From contig JAPLLP010000341.1 in NCBI GenBank assembly GCA_026387515.1, forward strand, positions 1-14,443: 14,443 nucleotides of DNA. The letters run 5' to 3'. Shown in pieces: positions 1-6,708 of the stretch. The DNA is from Candidatus Omnitrophota bacterium (GTDB lineage Bacteria > Omnitrophota > Koll11 > Gygaellales > Profunditerraquicolaceae). The notes beneath the pieces were generated by a model, which saw only the letters and a program-made list of their open reading frames with translations, had not been told where the DNA came from and searched no databases. The first letter of the stretch is position 1, and every line of letters starts with the position of its first letter. A program made the position numbers and the translations under genes.

Positions 1-1
1 T

Positions 2-1192
2 CTGATCTACCGTATTGATAAGGATTTGATCTGGATCGCGCATCCGGAAGAGATTGTCAAGGAGCCGCTCGATACCAGGGTGTATTATCTAAATAAAGGG
101 GCAGGGCTATTTACGGAATTTTCCCCTATTTCATCCGGGTCATCAGGCGGAGACACGAGCCTGGGTGGCAGCTCCGCTCAGATCACCAAGATCCGTACTT
201 TAGAGGATACTCTGAAAGACGCGATCCCCTGGCCTTCGGATTCCAAGCTGGTTTATGATAAACGCGTGAATGCGCTCTTGGCGCGGAATACCCCGCAGAA
301 TTTGCAGATGTTGGAAGATATACTTTTTAGCGTGGATGTTACCCCATATCAGATACTTATTGAGGCCAGGTTCATTGAAGTCGAAGTGGATGATACCAAG
401 GAGTTCGGCTTGGAATGGAAGCTCAATAATGATTTCGCGCTTACCTCGGCAGGCAACAAAGGCGGAGGCGATAAGCTTGTTGTTACAAAGGATAGCGGCG
501 TGGATTTCGCCAGTTTTACCCGGGCTTCGGAAGGGCTAAACCTGACCTATCAAGGGTTGTTGACCAGCCCGCAATTCCAGACAGTTTTACACGCGCTTCA
601 GGAATCCAAAAAGATCAAAACCCTTTCTTGCCCGCGCATAACTACTTTAAATAATCAGCTGGCTACGATGAAAGTGGTTGATGAATGGATTTATCCTACG
701 CGGTATGAGTATGAGATCGTGCAGGTGGATTTAAACGGTGACGGCCTTTTTACCGGGCCGAATGAAACTACTTATAAAAACGTGCCTAAGGATTTCTTGC
801 GGCGCGATGTGGGCATATTGCTCAAGGTGGTCCCATCCATGGGTGCTGATAAAAAGACTATCAGCCTTTCCCTGATCCCGGAAGTAAGCGAAGGTACCGC
901 CGATGGTTTCACTTATGCCGGAGACGTAACGCTCCCGAAATTTACCTCACGCAATCTTTCCACTACGGTTGTGGTGCAGTCCGGAGATACGGTGGTGCTG
1001 GGAGGTTTAATCAAAGAGTCTCGCACCAAGACTTTGACCAAGGTTCCGTTTTTGGGGGATCTACCTATTTTGGGCCCGTTCTTTAGGAAAAATTCCGATG
1101 CCATTATACGAAAAAATTTATTGATTTTTGTTACCGCGAGAGTCCTTTCTCCTTCGGGGGAGGAGGTCGTGTTAGCGCAGAGCAGAAAGTAA
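2..1192 (+). CDS. Secretin (GspD/PilQ family), 5'-truncated by window edge
   Basis: Outer-membrane secretin that would form the multimeric gate of a type II secretion or type IV pilus machine. The frame is open to the first bases of the window, so the TTG at 26 is only an internal codon and the true start lies upstream. In the visible 396 residues, an N-domain remnant (about 20-45, with TRVYYLNKGAG) is followed by a Gly/Ser-rich linker, a second small N-domain (about 70-115), the QILIEARFIEV segment that opens the secretin core, and the core itself (about 190-385). The core ends in the diagnostic VPFLGDLPILGPFF motif (348-361). An Asp/Asn/Gly-rich loop (nt 728-766) interrupts the core and resembles a calcium-binding loop. 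The stop TAA is 2 nt before the ATPase start, so the two are probably translationally coupled. I cannot decide between GspD and PilQ without the missing N-terminus. Confidence 0.93.
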   Translation: MIYRIDKDLIWIAHPEEIVKEPLDTRVYYLNKGAGLFTEFSPISSGSSGGDTSLGGSSAQITKIRTLEDTLKDAIPWPSDSKLVYDKRVNALLARNTPQNLQMLEDILFSVDVTPYQILIEARFIEVEVDDTKEFGLEWKLNNDFALTSAGNKGGGDKLVVTKDSGVDFASFTRASEGLNLTYQGLLTSPQFQTVLHALQESKKIKTLSCPRITTLNNQLATMKVVDEWIYPTRYEYEIVQVDLNGDGLFTGPNETTYKNVPKDFLRRDVGILLKVVPSMGADKKTISLSLIPEVSEGTADGFTYAGDVTLPKFTSRNLSTTVVVQSGDTVVLGGLIKESRTKTLTKVPFLGDLPILGPFFRKNSDAIIRKNLLIFVTARVLSPSGEEVVLAQSRK

Positions 1193-1194
1193 CC

Positions 1195-2865
1195 ATGCCA
1201 GAGTTAAACCTTGAAGAAAGCATTATAAAAGAGGGGATATTATCGGCCCAGCAGTTGCAGACAGTAAAGATAGAGTTGCAGCGTAGCTCCATTACTTTAG
1301 TAGAGGCGATACGCCGCCTGCGCTTTGTCCCCGAAGATACGTTATTAAATTTTTTAAGCAGTAAGCTTAATTTAAAAGTATTTAATTCCGCTGGTTATTT
1401 GCCGGACAAGGATATCCTTGCGCTTTTACCGATTGAGTTCTTGTGGGAAAAGAAGGTGGCTCCGCTGTCAAAGGAAAATGATGAGCTTACGGTGGGGGTG
1501 CTTGATCCTTTAAATGGCGCGTTATTGGAAGAGTTGCGTTTTCGCACCGGTTTCTTTATCCGGCCTTGTTTAATAAAAGAAGAAGACCTGAATAGCGTTC
1601 TCGCAAAATTTTACGACCGTAGAAGCGGTTTGCGAGCCGCAGCGAAGGAAGAGAGCGTAATTGAAAAAGTAAAAGAAGAAGGGTCGTTTGAGCCTTCGGC
1701 AATTGAGGCAGCCAACCTTTTGCTGATCCAGGCCATTAAATTTAATGCCTCAGATGTACATATTGAGCCGCAAAGTAAGGACAAGATGTCTTTGCGTTTA
1801 CGCATAGATGGGGTGCTCAAAGAGATCAGCCCCCCTGATTCCAAGATATTCAATGCCTTTATATCACGCATCAAAATAATGTCCAATTTGGACATTGCTG
1901 AGAGGCGTTTGCCGCAAGATGGCCGGTTTAGTTTTACTACAGAAGACAGCACTTTGGATGTGCGCGTTTCGGTAATTCCTACTATCCAGGGAGAAAGTAT
2001 TGTTTTAAGGCTTTTGAGGCAGAACAAAAAATTGCTTTCCCTGCAAGAGCTGGGCATGTCCAAAGAAAACTTTGAGAAATACAGAAAATTCATCCAGAGG
2101 CCTTCTGGGATCATCCTGGTTACCGGGCCTACGGGAAGCGGTAAATCTACTACACTTTATGCGTCTTTATTATCCCTGCAGAGCGTGGAGAAGAATATTA
2201 TTACCATAGAGGACCCGGTGGAGTATCAGCTGGATTTTGGCCGCCAGATCCAGGTTAACCATAAGATCAACCTGGTTTTTGCCACAGGCCTGCGTTCAAT
2301 ATTAAGGCATGATCCGGATATCATAATGGTGGGGGAAATCAGGGATCTTGAGACCGCTACCATCGCTATCCAGGCCGCGCTTACCGGCCACTTAGTGCTT
2401 TCCAGTTTGCACACTAATGACGCTGCTTCGGCAGTCACTCGCCTCATTGATATGGGGATAGAGCCTTTCTTGATTGCTTCTTGTTTAAACGGCGTGGTGG
2501 GGCAGCGCCTGATCCGGGTGCTTTGCCCCAAATGTAAAAAGCCAAAAGTTGATACGTCTAATGATCCCGCGTTCGCAGCGATTACTTCTCAAGGCACAGC
2601 TACGGGATACGAGACAGGAGGTTGCCAGGATTGCCTGAATACCGGTTTTTCCGGCAGGCTGGGTATCTTCGAGGTGATGGAGATGACTCCTCAGATCGGT
2701 CGCAAGACCGTGGATAAAGCTTCATCTGATGAGATCAATGAGTTGTGCCGTAAAGATGGTATGAGATTTTTGCATGATGATGGTTTGGAGAAGGTCCTTG
2801 CCGGATCGACCACGCCGCAGGAATTATTGCGGGTAATCGGCGCGCGCATCTCCGCGGGCAAGTAA
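1195..2865 (+). CDS. Type II secretion/type IV pilus assembly ATPase (GspE/PilB family)
   Basis: Cytoplasmic hexameric ATPase that powers pseudopilus or pilus assembly. The 556 residues are full length for the family. The first ~150 residues form the MshEN/T2SSE N-terminal domain. An N2 domain follows with ASDVHIEP around residue 185. The motor domain has Walker A GPTGSGKST (311-319, Lys317), a Walker B-type DIIMVGEIRD (375-384, Glu381) preceded by LRHDPD, and the His box LHTNDAAS (His406). A four-cysteine metal-binding insert has CPKC at 444-447 and CQDC at 477-480, as in GspE/PilB and unlike PilT retraction ATPases. The ATG is 2 nt after the secretin stop. No strong Shine-Dalgarno is visible, so coupling is likely. 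No catalytic residue appears to be missing. No GspF, GspC or GspL/M gene is in the window, so the rest of the machine must be elsewhere. Confidence 0.96.
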   Translation: MPELNLEESIIKEGILSAQQLQTVKIELQRSSITLVEAIRRLRFVPEDTLLNFLSSKLNLKVFNSAGYLPDKDILALLPIEFLWEKKVAPLSKENDELTVGVLDPLNGALLEELRFRTGFFIRPCLIKEEDLNSVLAKFYDRRSGLRAAAKEESVIEKVKEEGSFEPSAIEAANLLLIQAIKFNASDVHIEPQSKDKMSLRLRIDGVLKEISPPDSKIFNAFISRIKIMSNLDIAERRLPQDGRFSFTTEDSTLDVRVSVIPTIQGESIVLRLLRQNKKLLSLQELGMSKENFEKYRKFIQRPSGIILVTGPTGSGKSTTLYASLLSLQSVEKNIITIEDPVEYQLDFGRQIQVNHKINLVFATGLRSILRHDPDIIMVGEIRDLETATIAIQAALTGHLVLSSLHTNDAASAVTRLIDMGIEPFLIASCLNGVVGQRLIRVLCPKCKKPKVDTSNDPAFAAITSQGTATGYETGGCQDCLNTGFSGRLGIFEVMEMTPQIGRKTVDKASSDEINELCRKDGMRFLHDDGLEKVLAGSTTPQELLRVIGARISAGK

Positions 2866-2880
2866 GAGGGTTTTTTAGTG
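2865..2880 (+). promoter_or_regulatory. Shine-Dalgarno and GTG start with no intact gene behind it
   Basis: AGAGGG (2865-2870) lies 7 nt before GTG (2878-2880), an ideal spacing right after the ATPase stop. The GTG frame closes after 19 codons at a TGA. The frame that carries recognisable coding sequence begins one register away at 2891. This looks like the native initiation site of the following gene, now out of phase. Confidence 0.5.
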
Positions 2881-2890
2881 AGCACAATAA

Positions 2891-3001
2891 CTTTCAATTT
2901 ATGCCAATTCCCTGCAAGGGCAATTTGTTTCAGATGATATCCCGGGCATAGTAAAAAATACAAAACTAGGCAGGCCACTAGATTTTTTATTAGAGCCCTA
3001 T
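2891..3001 (+). pseudogene. Displaced N-terminal coding segment of the TMTC-like gene
   Basis: These 37 codons are in frame with the ATG at 3002 and open (a TAA ends at 2890), but contain no ATG, GTG or TTG. They encode YANSLQGQFVSDDIPGIV and then GRPLDFLLEP, which matches the first extracytoplasmic loop of TMTC/DUF1736-type proteins (typically YANSL..GFV.DD). The Asp-Asp is at the position of the conserved acidic pair of GT-C type glycosyltransferases. The hydrophobic helix that normally precedes YANSL is missing. Dropping one base between 2886 and 2890 would join the GTG at 2878 to this frame and give a short leader MSTILSIYANSL. Possible explanations are a real frameshift or deletion, a sequencing error, or a non-standard start. 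Confidence 0.55.
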
Positions 3002-4360
3002 ATGCTGTTGCCTTCGCTTAATTATATAATGGTAAAATTGCATCCCATGCCGTATCATCTTACCAATATTTTGTTGCATATCGTAAATACCATTTTTGCT
3101 TTCATGTTCTTGGGCCTGTTTTTTAAGACTGAATCCGCATTCCTGGGGGCTTGTTTATTTGCCGTTCATCCTATCCATGCCGAAGCAGTATCTTGGATAT
3201 CAGGCAAGCCTTATCTCATATTGGGGTTAGCTATTTTCTTAAGTTATTTTTTCTATCATTGGGCCGTTCAGCAAAAAGACAAATTATCATTAAAATTCTA
3301 CATTTTGAGCTTAACTGTATTTTTATACACCTTGGTCAGTTCATATTCATTTTATCTGTTTTTTGTACCTTTTCTAGTATTGTGCGACCTGGTCTTGGCA
3401 AGGTGGCAAAGAACCTGGAAATTATGGATACCCTTTTTTCTCATAGCGGCAGTAAGGGTGTTTATGGCCAGGGTTGAGCTAAGCGGAAGGCTGCATTACG
3501 TGGTAAAAGAGATGGGGTTAAACCAGGCAGAATGGACAAATCCAATCAATAATATGGCATATTCTCTATATTCACATTTTGGCCTGTTGGTCTGGCCGGA
3601 GAAATTGTCCATTTACCATGAGCCGGCAGTTATTGCTTCGCTGACACTAAAAATAATCTTAGGTGTCCTGTTTATCCTGCTGGTGTTTTCGCCTATTATC
3701 TTTAAAAAGGCCAAAGAGGTTTTTCTAGCGCTTGGTATATTCGTTTTATTCCTCGCGCCTACTTACAGCCCTGTGCCTTTTAGTTGGTTGTTTGCGGAGA
3801 GGTATGTTTATTTTCCGGCTATCTCTTTAAGTATTATTTTGGTGTTTTTATATGAAAAATACGCACAGAAATGTCCAAACAGAAGACATTATGCCCTGGT
3901 AGTTTTTTTATTGATTGTAGCCGCATACGCAGCCAGGACCGTGGCGAGAAATGAAGATTGGCAGACTCCGGGAAGGTTATGGAGGCAGACTGTGGCAGTA
4001 TCCGACCTTTCTCCGCGTGCGCACAACAATATGGGAGATACCTATGGCCAGGAGGGCAATACTGCCGGGGCAATCAGGGAATTTAAGCGGGCAATAGAAT
4101 TGAGGCCTGATTACGCCGACGCGTACCACAACCTGGCCAACACTTATGAGTCACAGGGCTCGTCGGAAGAAGCGATAAAATACTATCTACAGGCGGTAAA
4201 TTATAACCCCGGGCTTTTTGAGTCGCAGTATAACCTGGGGCTTATTTATTTAAATAAGGGTGATAAACTCGAGGCAATAAGGTATCTCACCAGGGCAAAA
4301 GAGCTTCATCCCGACGATCCAGAGGTAAGCACAGCCTTAAATATGGCCTATAAAAGATAA
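3002..4360 (+). CDS. TMTC-like polytopic membrane protein with C-terminal TPR repeats
   Basis: Integral membrane protein. The first ~330 residues hold about eight to ten hydrophobic segments with family landmarks: YHLTNILLH, the AVHPIHAEAVSWISG loop, and a late SWLFAERYVYFPAIS segment. This matches the TMTC/DUF1736 family, whose eukaryotic members are ER O-mannosyltransferases of GT-C type; the role of bacterial homologues is not established. The tail (339-440) is three consecutive 34-residue TPRs (339-372, 373-406, 407-440) suited to protein binding. ATG 3002 is the first standard start in this frame but has no Shine-Dalgarno and would omit the Asp-Asp loop encoded just upstream, so it is probably not the ancestral start. 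Its position between ATPase and pseudopilin suggests co-transcription; modification of exported proteins is a guess. Confidence 0.8.
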   Translation: MLLPSLNYIMVKLHPMPYHLTNILLHIVNTIFAFMFLGLFFKTESAFLGACLFAVHPIHAEAVSWISGKPYLILGLAIFLSYFFYHWAVQQKDKLSLKFYILSLTVFLYTLVSSYSFYLFFVPFLVLCDLVLARWQRTWKLWIPFFLIAAVRVFMARVELSGRLHYVVKEMGLNQAEWTNPINNMAYSLYSHFGLLVWPEKLSIYHEPAVIASLTLKIILGVLFILLVFSPIIFKKAKEVFLALGIFVLFLAPTYSPVPFSWLFAERYVYFPAISLSIILVFLYEKYAQKCPNRRHYALVVFLLIVAAYAARTVARNEDWQTPGRLWRQTVAVSDLSPRAHNNMGDTYGQEGNTAGAIREFKRAIELRPDYADAYHNLANTYESQGSSEEAIKYYLQAVNYNPGLFESQYNLGLIYLNKGDKLEAIRYLTRAKELHPDDPEVSTALNMAYKR

Positions 4361-4380
4361 GAATTACAAGACAAATGCCC

Positions 4381-4444
4381 CCAATCCTATCGCACCTTGG
4401 CATGAAGGATTGCCAAGTGCGCCCTTCTGGGGCGGATGGATTGG
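4381..4444 (+). terminator. Compact multi-stem RNA structure, possible terminator or attenuator
   Basis: Three nested inverted repeats are visible. The outer stem is CCAATCC (4381-4387) with GGATTGG (4438-4444). An inner stem pairs CGCACcTTGGC (4391-4401, one bulged C) with GCCAAGTGCG (4412-4421). A further stem pairs CGCCC (4420-4424) with GGGCG (4430-4434). CAATCCT (4382-4388) can instead pair with AGGATTG (4406-4412), so mutually exclusive folds exist. No T-run follows the GC stems directly, so calling it a Rho-independent terminator is tentative. Confidence 0.4.
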
Positions 4445-4465
4445 AAAATAAGCGACTTATTTTTT
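4445..4465 (+). terminator. A/T hairpin with T-tract, weak terminator candidate
   Basis: AAAATAAG (4445-4452) and CTTATTTT (4456-4463) form a perfect 8-bp stem with a CGA loop, and the T-tract continues to 4465. The stem is nearly all A/T, so it is weak alone, but it follows the GC-rich stems immediately and may work with them. Confidence 0.35.
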
Positions 4466-4538
4466 GCATTTTTTTGTTTTATCGGCTATAGTTTATATAG
4501 GGGTATGTATTATATATAGGAAAGTAATTAATTATATA

Positions 4539-5101
4539 ATGACAAAGTCAAATCTGAAAAATAGCAAGAGAGGATTCACTTTGATCGAAATAATGATTGC
4601 TGTTTCTATATTTACTGTACTTATGGGTATTATGGCAGGTATCGTTATGGGGTTGTTTAAGACCATGCGCCAGGGTGAGGATATCTTGAATAAAGAACAG
4701 AGACAAAGGATGTGTTTTTCCCGTTTAAGCAGGGATGTATCCAGCTTGGCTAAAGGCAGCCCTCCAAACTTTACTTTTATGGGTGGACAAAACAGTTTTT
4801 TTTTATCTCGGCAAGGGAAGACAGTTTGGTGGAGGCCAGATATAGTTTTGTTCCTGGCAGTTCAAATATTATGCGTTACTATGATACGGTGGTGGACTAC
4901 GATGAAAATACGTATCAGTCAAGTGAGATATGCCTGGATAAACTGGCAGACTGTAAATTTAGCTATTATGACGGCACAAACTGGAAAGATATTTGGGATA
5001 AGGATGCAGGGAGCCATCCGAGCATGGTGAAGGTTATCTTTAGGTTCAATGATGAGGCAAAAGAGAGGGAATTCGAAGTGAATATACCGGTGAGCCCATG
5101 A
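4539..5101 (+). CDS. GspJ-like minor pseudopilin, split by a frameshift at a T9 run
   Basis: Prepilin-type protein, likely a minor pseudopilin of the secretion/pilus machine encoded upstream. ATG 4539 gives a 12-residue basic leader ending KRG, then F|TLIE with the conserved Glu5 and a ~22-residue hydrophobic helix: a class III signal for the prepilin peptidase. RLSRDVSSLAKG and the later beta-rich segment fit the GspJ/PulJ style. The first frame leaves family-like sequence after the T9 run (4796-4804) and ends at a TGA (5028-5030). The continuation lies in the +2-numbered frame (ISAREDS, YSFVPGSS, VKVIFRFNDEAKEREFEV) and ends at TGA 5099-5101. One extra T restores a single 187-residue product. 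It may be a decayed gene, a homopolymer sequencing error, or a slippage-dependent gene. The stop overlaps the next ATG (ATGA). Confidence 0.8.
4796..4804 (+). other. T9 homopolymer at the frame switch
   Basis: Nine consecutive T follow AACAG. The upstream pilin frame and the downstream pilin-like frame would join with ten (or seven) T. A run this long is a classic site for RNA polymerase slippage and also for homopolymer read error. Confidence 0.8.
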
Positions 5102-6690
5102 TAAAATATAAACGCCGTAGTCGCATAGGGGGCCAATCGCCCGCCATTCTGAAAAGGATGGCGGGTTTTTTATTTGCCTGTTTTAACAGAAATAAAAGAT
5201 TATTTATATTAATAACTTATGTATTTTTAATGAGTTATCCCAGTTACATAATTAATACTAATTATGCGGCCGAAAGTGGCAGTGCTAATTACTCCATAGA
5301 CCTCTTTACCATAGTCAACGGCTCAGGCAGCGCTACTTCGAACAACGTGGTGCTGGATCATTCTGTTATGGGTGATATAGTGGCCACGACTCAGATGACC
5401 AGCGTAAAGTTCGGGGTAAATACCGGACAGGTTGCTCTTATGCAGGCTTTTATGGAGACCAAATTGAATATTATTTCTGACCTTAGGGCGCTCACCAGCG
5501 TTTCGGGTTCTGCTATTAAAGAAGTCACCTGGCAGAAAGATAATAGCCCCTATTTTTACTGGCACATAGATCCTGTCCAGGGGGGCCTGCTTAAAGGTGT
5601 TTCCGTAGCCTTAGACAATACGCCTGATGATACCATAGATACCGATAATGATTTTTACCAATTTGCCGATAACGCTATCACTTCAGGCAAGCATATCTTT
5701 TATGTGACTCCGGTTATCCCCAGCGGCCTATACGCGGATAACATGCTTAAATTTGAGATCTGGGTGGATACCGAAGTGCCAGTAATAAGTAATGCCTTGC
5801 CGGTGGCCGGTTCTCTGACCTCAAACGGCAAAATACCAATAAGTTGTTTATTATCAGACCCGGATTCCGGGCTAAACCTGACCACTACCAATTTAAGTTT
5901 GAATGGCAGCAACGTTACATTCTCTTATGACCAGAAAAAACAAACTCTTCAGTATGTGCCTTCATCCGCATATGAGGAAGGAAGGAATACCGTCTTATTA
6001 ACCATATATGATAATGTGGGTAACTATGTTACTAAAGGCTGGGATTTTCTTGTGGATACCCAGCCGCCGTCAGGGAGCCTGCTTATTAATAATGGCGAAA
6101 AGGTGACTCCTTCGGGCCGGGTCTATTTGAATCTTGAAGCCAATGATTCCGTGTCCGGAGTGAGGAATGTTTATATCTCCAATGACGGTGTTTTTGACAT
6201 GGAATTAAATCATCCCTATCCTTATAATTCTATAATTTCAGATTGGTTGTTATCCGACCCCGGAGTTGATGGCACTAAGACCGTATATGTGAAATTTGAT
6301 GACCAGGCAGGGAATCTTTCTGAGGTTTATAGCGCCAGCATAGAAGTTAAACTTCTTACTCCCGACACTAGGATTATTTCCGGCCCGGCCAGCACGACCA
6401 ATGAAACAGGCGCCGAATTTAGATATGAGGCGACAAAGCTTGGTTGTAAATTCAGCTATAAGCTTGATAACGGCGAATGGTCCGTCTGGTCAACTCTGCA
6501 GTCGATAGATTTTACCGGATTATCATTAGGCAACCATTATTTCTACGTTAAGAGCGCTTTGGACTTAAATGGAAACGGGGAGCTAGGGCCCGACGAAGAG
6601 GATCCCACTCCCGCTCAGTGGGTATGGACGATAACCAGCGAAACCGAATTAGGAAAACAAAAACGTAAGACGCTGTTCTGGCGCCGATAA
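5098..6690 (+). CDS. Exported protein with Ig-like modules
   Basis: I do not recognise a named gene. The start ATG overlaps the pseudopilin stop as ATGA; alternatives are ATG 5158 (residue 21, buried in a hairpin) and ATG 5230, which would lose the signal peptide. Residues 31-58 have a basic start (RNKR), a hydrophobic stretch and a YAA|ES cleavage-like site, so export is expected. Residues 60-220 start with SANYSIDLFTIVNGSGSATSNN, seen ahead of Ig repeats in other envelope proteins (about 20 residues). Two Ig-like beta-sandwich modules follow (about 224-319 and 320-418), each opening with VDT.(V/P)P and containing a YDNVGN or DDQAGN strand. A third module (about 422-512) contains SYKLDNGEWSVWS and ends TPAQWVWTI. 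A calcium-type loop, DLNGNGELGPDE, is near the end. It probably acts outside the inner membrane; a binding partner is unknown. The giant fibre gene follows after 15 nt. Confidence 0.8.
   Translation: MIKYKRRSRIGGQSPAILKRMAGFLFACFNRNKRLFILITYVFLMSYPSYIINTNYAAESGSANYSIDLFTIVNGSGSATSNNVVLDHSVMGDIVATTQMTSVKFGVNTGQVALMQAFMETKLNIISDLRALTSVSGSAIKEVTWQKDNSPYFYWHIDPVQGGLLKGVSVALDNTPDDTIDTDNDFYQFADNAITSGKHIFYVTPVIPSGLYADNMLKFEIWVDTEVPVISNALPVAGSLTSNGKIPISCLLSDPDSGLNLTTTNLSLNGSNVTFSYDQKKQTLQYVPSSAYEEGRNTVLLTIYDNVGNYVTKGWDFLVDTQPPSGSLLINNGEKVTPSGRVYLNLEANDSVSGVRNVYISNDGVFDMELNHPYPYNSIISDWLLSDPGVDGTKTVYVKFDDQAGNLSEVYSASIEVKLLTPDTRIISGPASTTNETGAEFRYEATKLGCKFSYKLDNGEWSVWSTLQSIDFTGLSLGNHYFYVKSALDLNGNGELGPDEEDPTPAQWVWTITSETELGKQKRKTLFWRR
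5140..5171 (+). terminator. Intrinsic terminator inside the start of the Ig-like gene
   Basis: CCCGCCATTC (5140-5149) pairs with GGATGGCGGG (5156-5165), giving ten pairs including one T-G, around a TGAAAA loop. It is followed by six T (5166-5171). This is a textbook Rho-independent terminator for the + strand, located at codons 15-25 of the Ig-like reading frame. Confidence 0.8.
5183..5210 (+). promoter_or_regulatory. Possible sigma70-type promoter after the terminator
   Basis: TTAACA (5183-5188) and TATATT (5205-5210) are separated by 16 nt, each one mismatch from consensus. A promoter here would restart transcription beyond the terminator and could serve the giant fibre gene. The region is A/T-rich, so chance matches are likely. 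Confidence 0.25.
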
Positions 6691-6695
6691 AAAAT

Positions 6696-6708
6696 GGAGG
6701 GCAAAATG
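6696..6708 (+). promoter_or_regulatory. Strong ribosome binding site of the giant fibre gene
   Basis: GGAGG (6696-6700) lies 5 nt before ATG 6706, the clearest Shine-Dalgarno in the window. It fixes the start of the giant reading frame and suggests high translation independent of coupling. Confidence 0.85.

Larger units (their letters stand above)
4361..4538. other. Intergenic region with stacked inverted repeats
   Basis: The gap between the TPR gene and the pseudopilin. The left half (4381-4444) is dense in inverted repeats, followed by a second, A/T hairpin (4445-4463). The rest (4464-4538) is very A/T-rich with several TATA-like strings and could hold a promoter for the pseudopilin, but I cannot single out a convincing -35/-10 pair. 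A TTG-initiated reading frame from 4464 merges into the pseudopilin frame and is not needed for it. Confidence 0.5.

Noticed and set aside
26..28. TTG at 26 as the secretin start
   Set aside because: The frame is open upstream to the window edge, and secretins have several N-terminal domains that are missing here.
3151..3477. A 108-codon + strand frame inside the TMTC-like gene
   Set aside because: It is a shadow frame over a membrane protein with clear family motifs, with no start signal of its own.
4464..4538. TTG at 4464 as the pseudopilin start
   Set aside because: It would add 25 hydrophobic residues before the class III leader and overlaps the A/T hairpin. ATG 4539 gives a standard short basic leader.
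4826..5101. Second half of the pseudopilin as an independent small gene
   Set aside because: It has no signal, no Shine-Dalgarno, and continues the pseudopilin fold in sequence upstream of ATG 4826 (ISAREDS). It is better read as the frameshifted remainder of the same gene.
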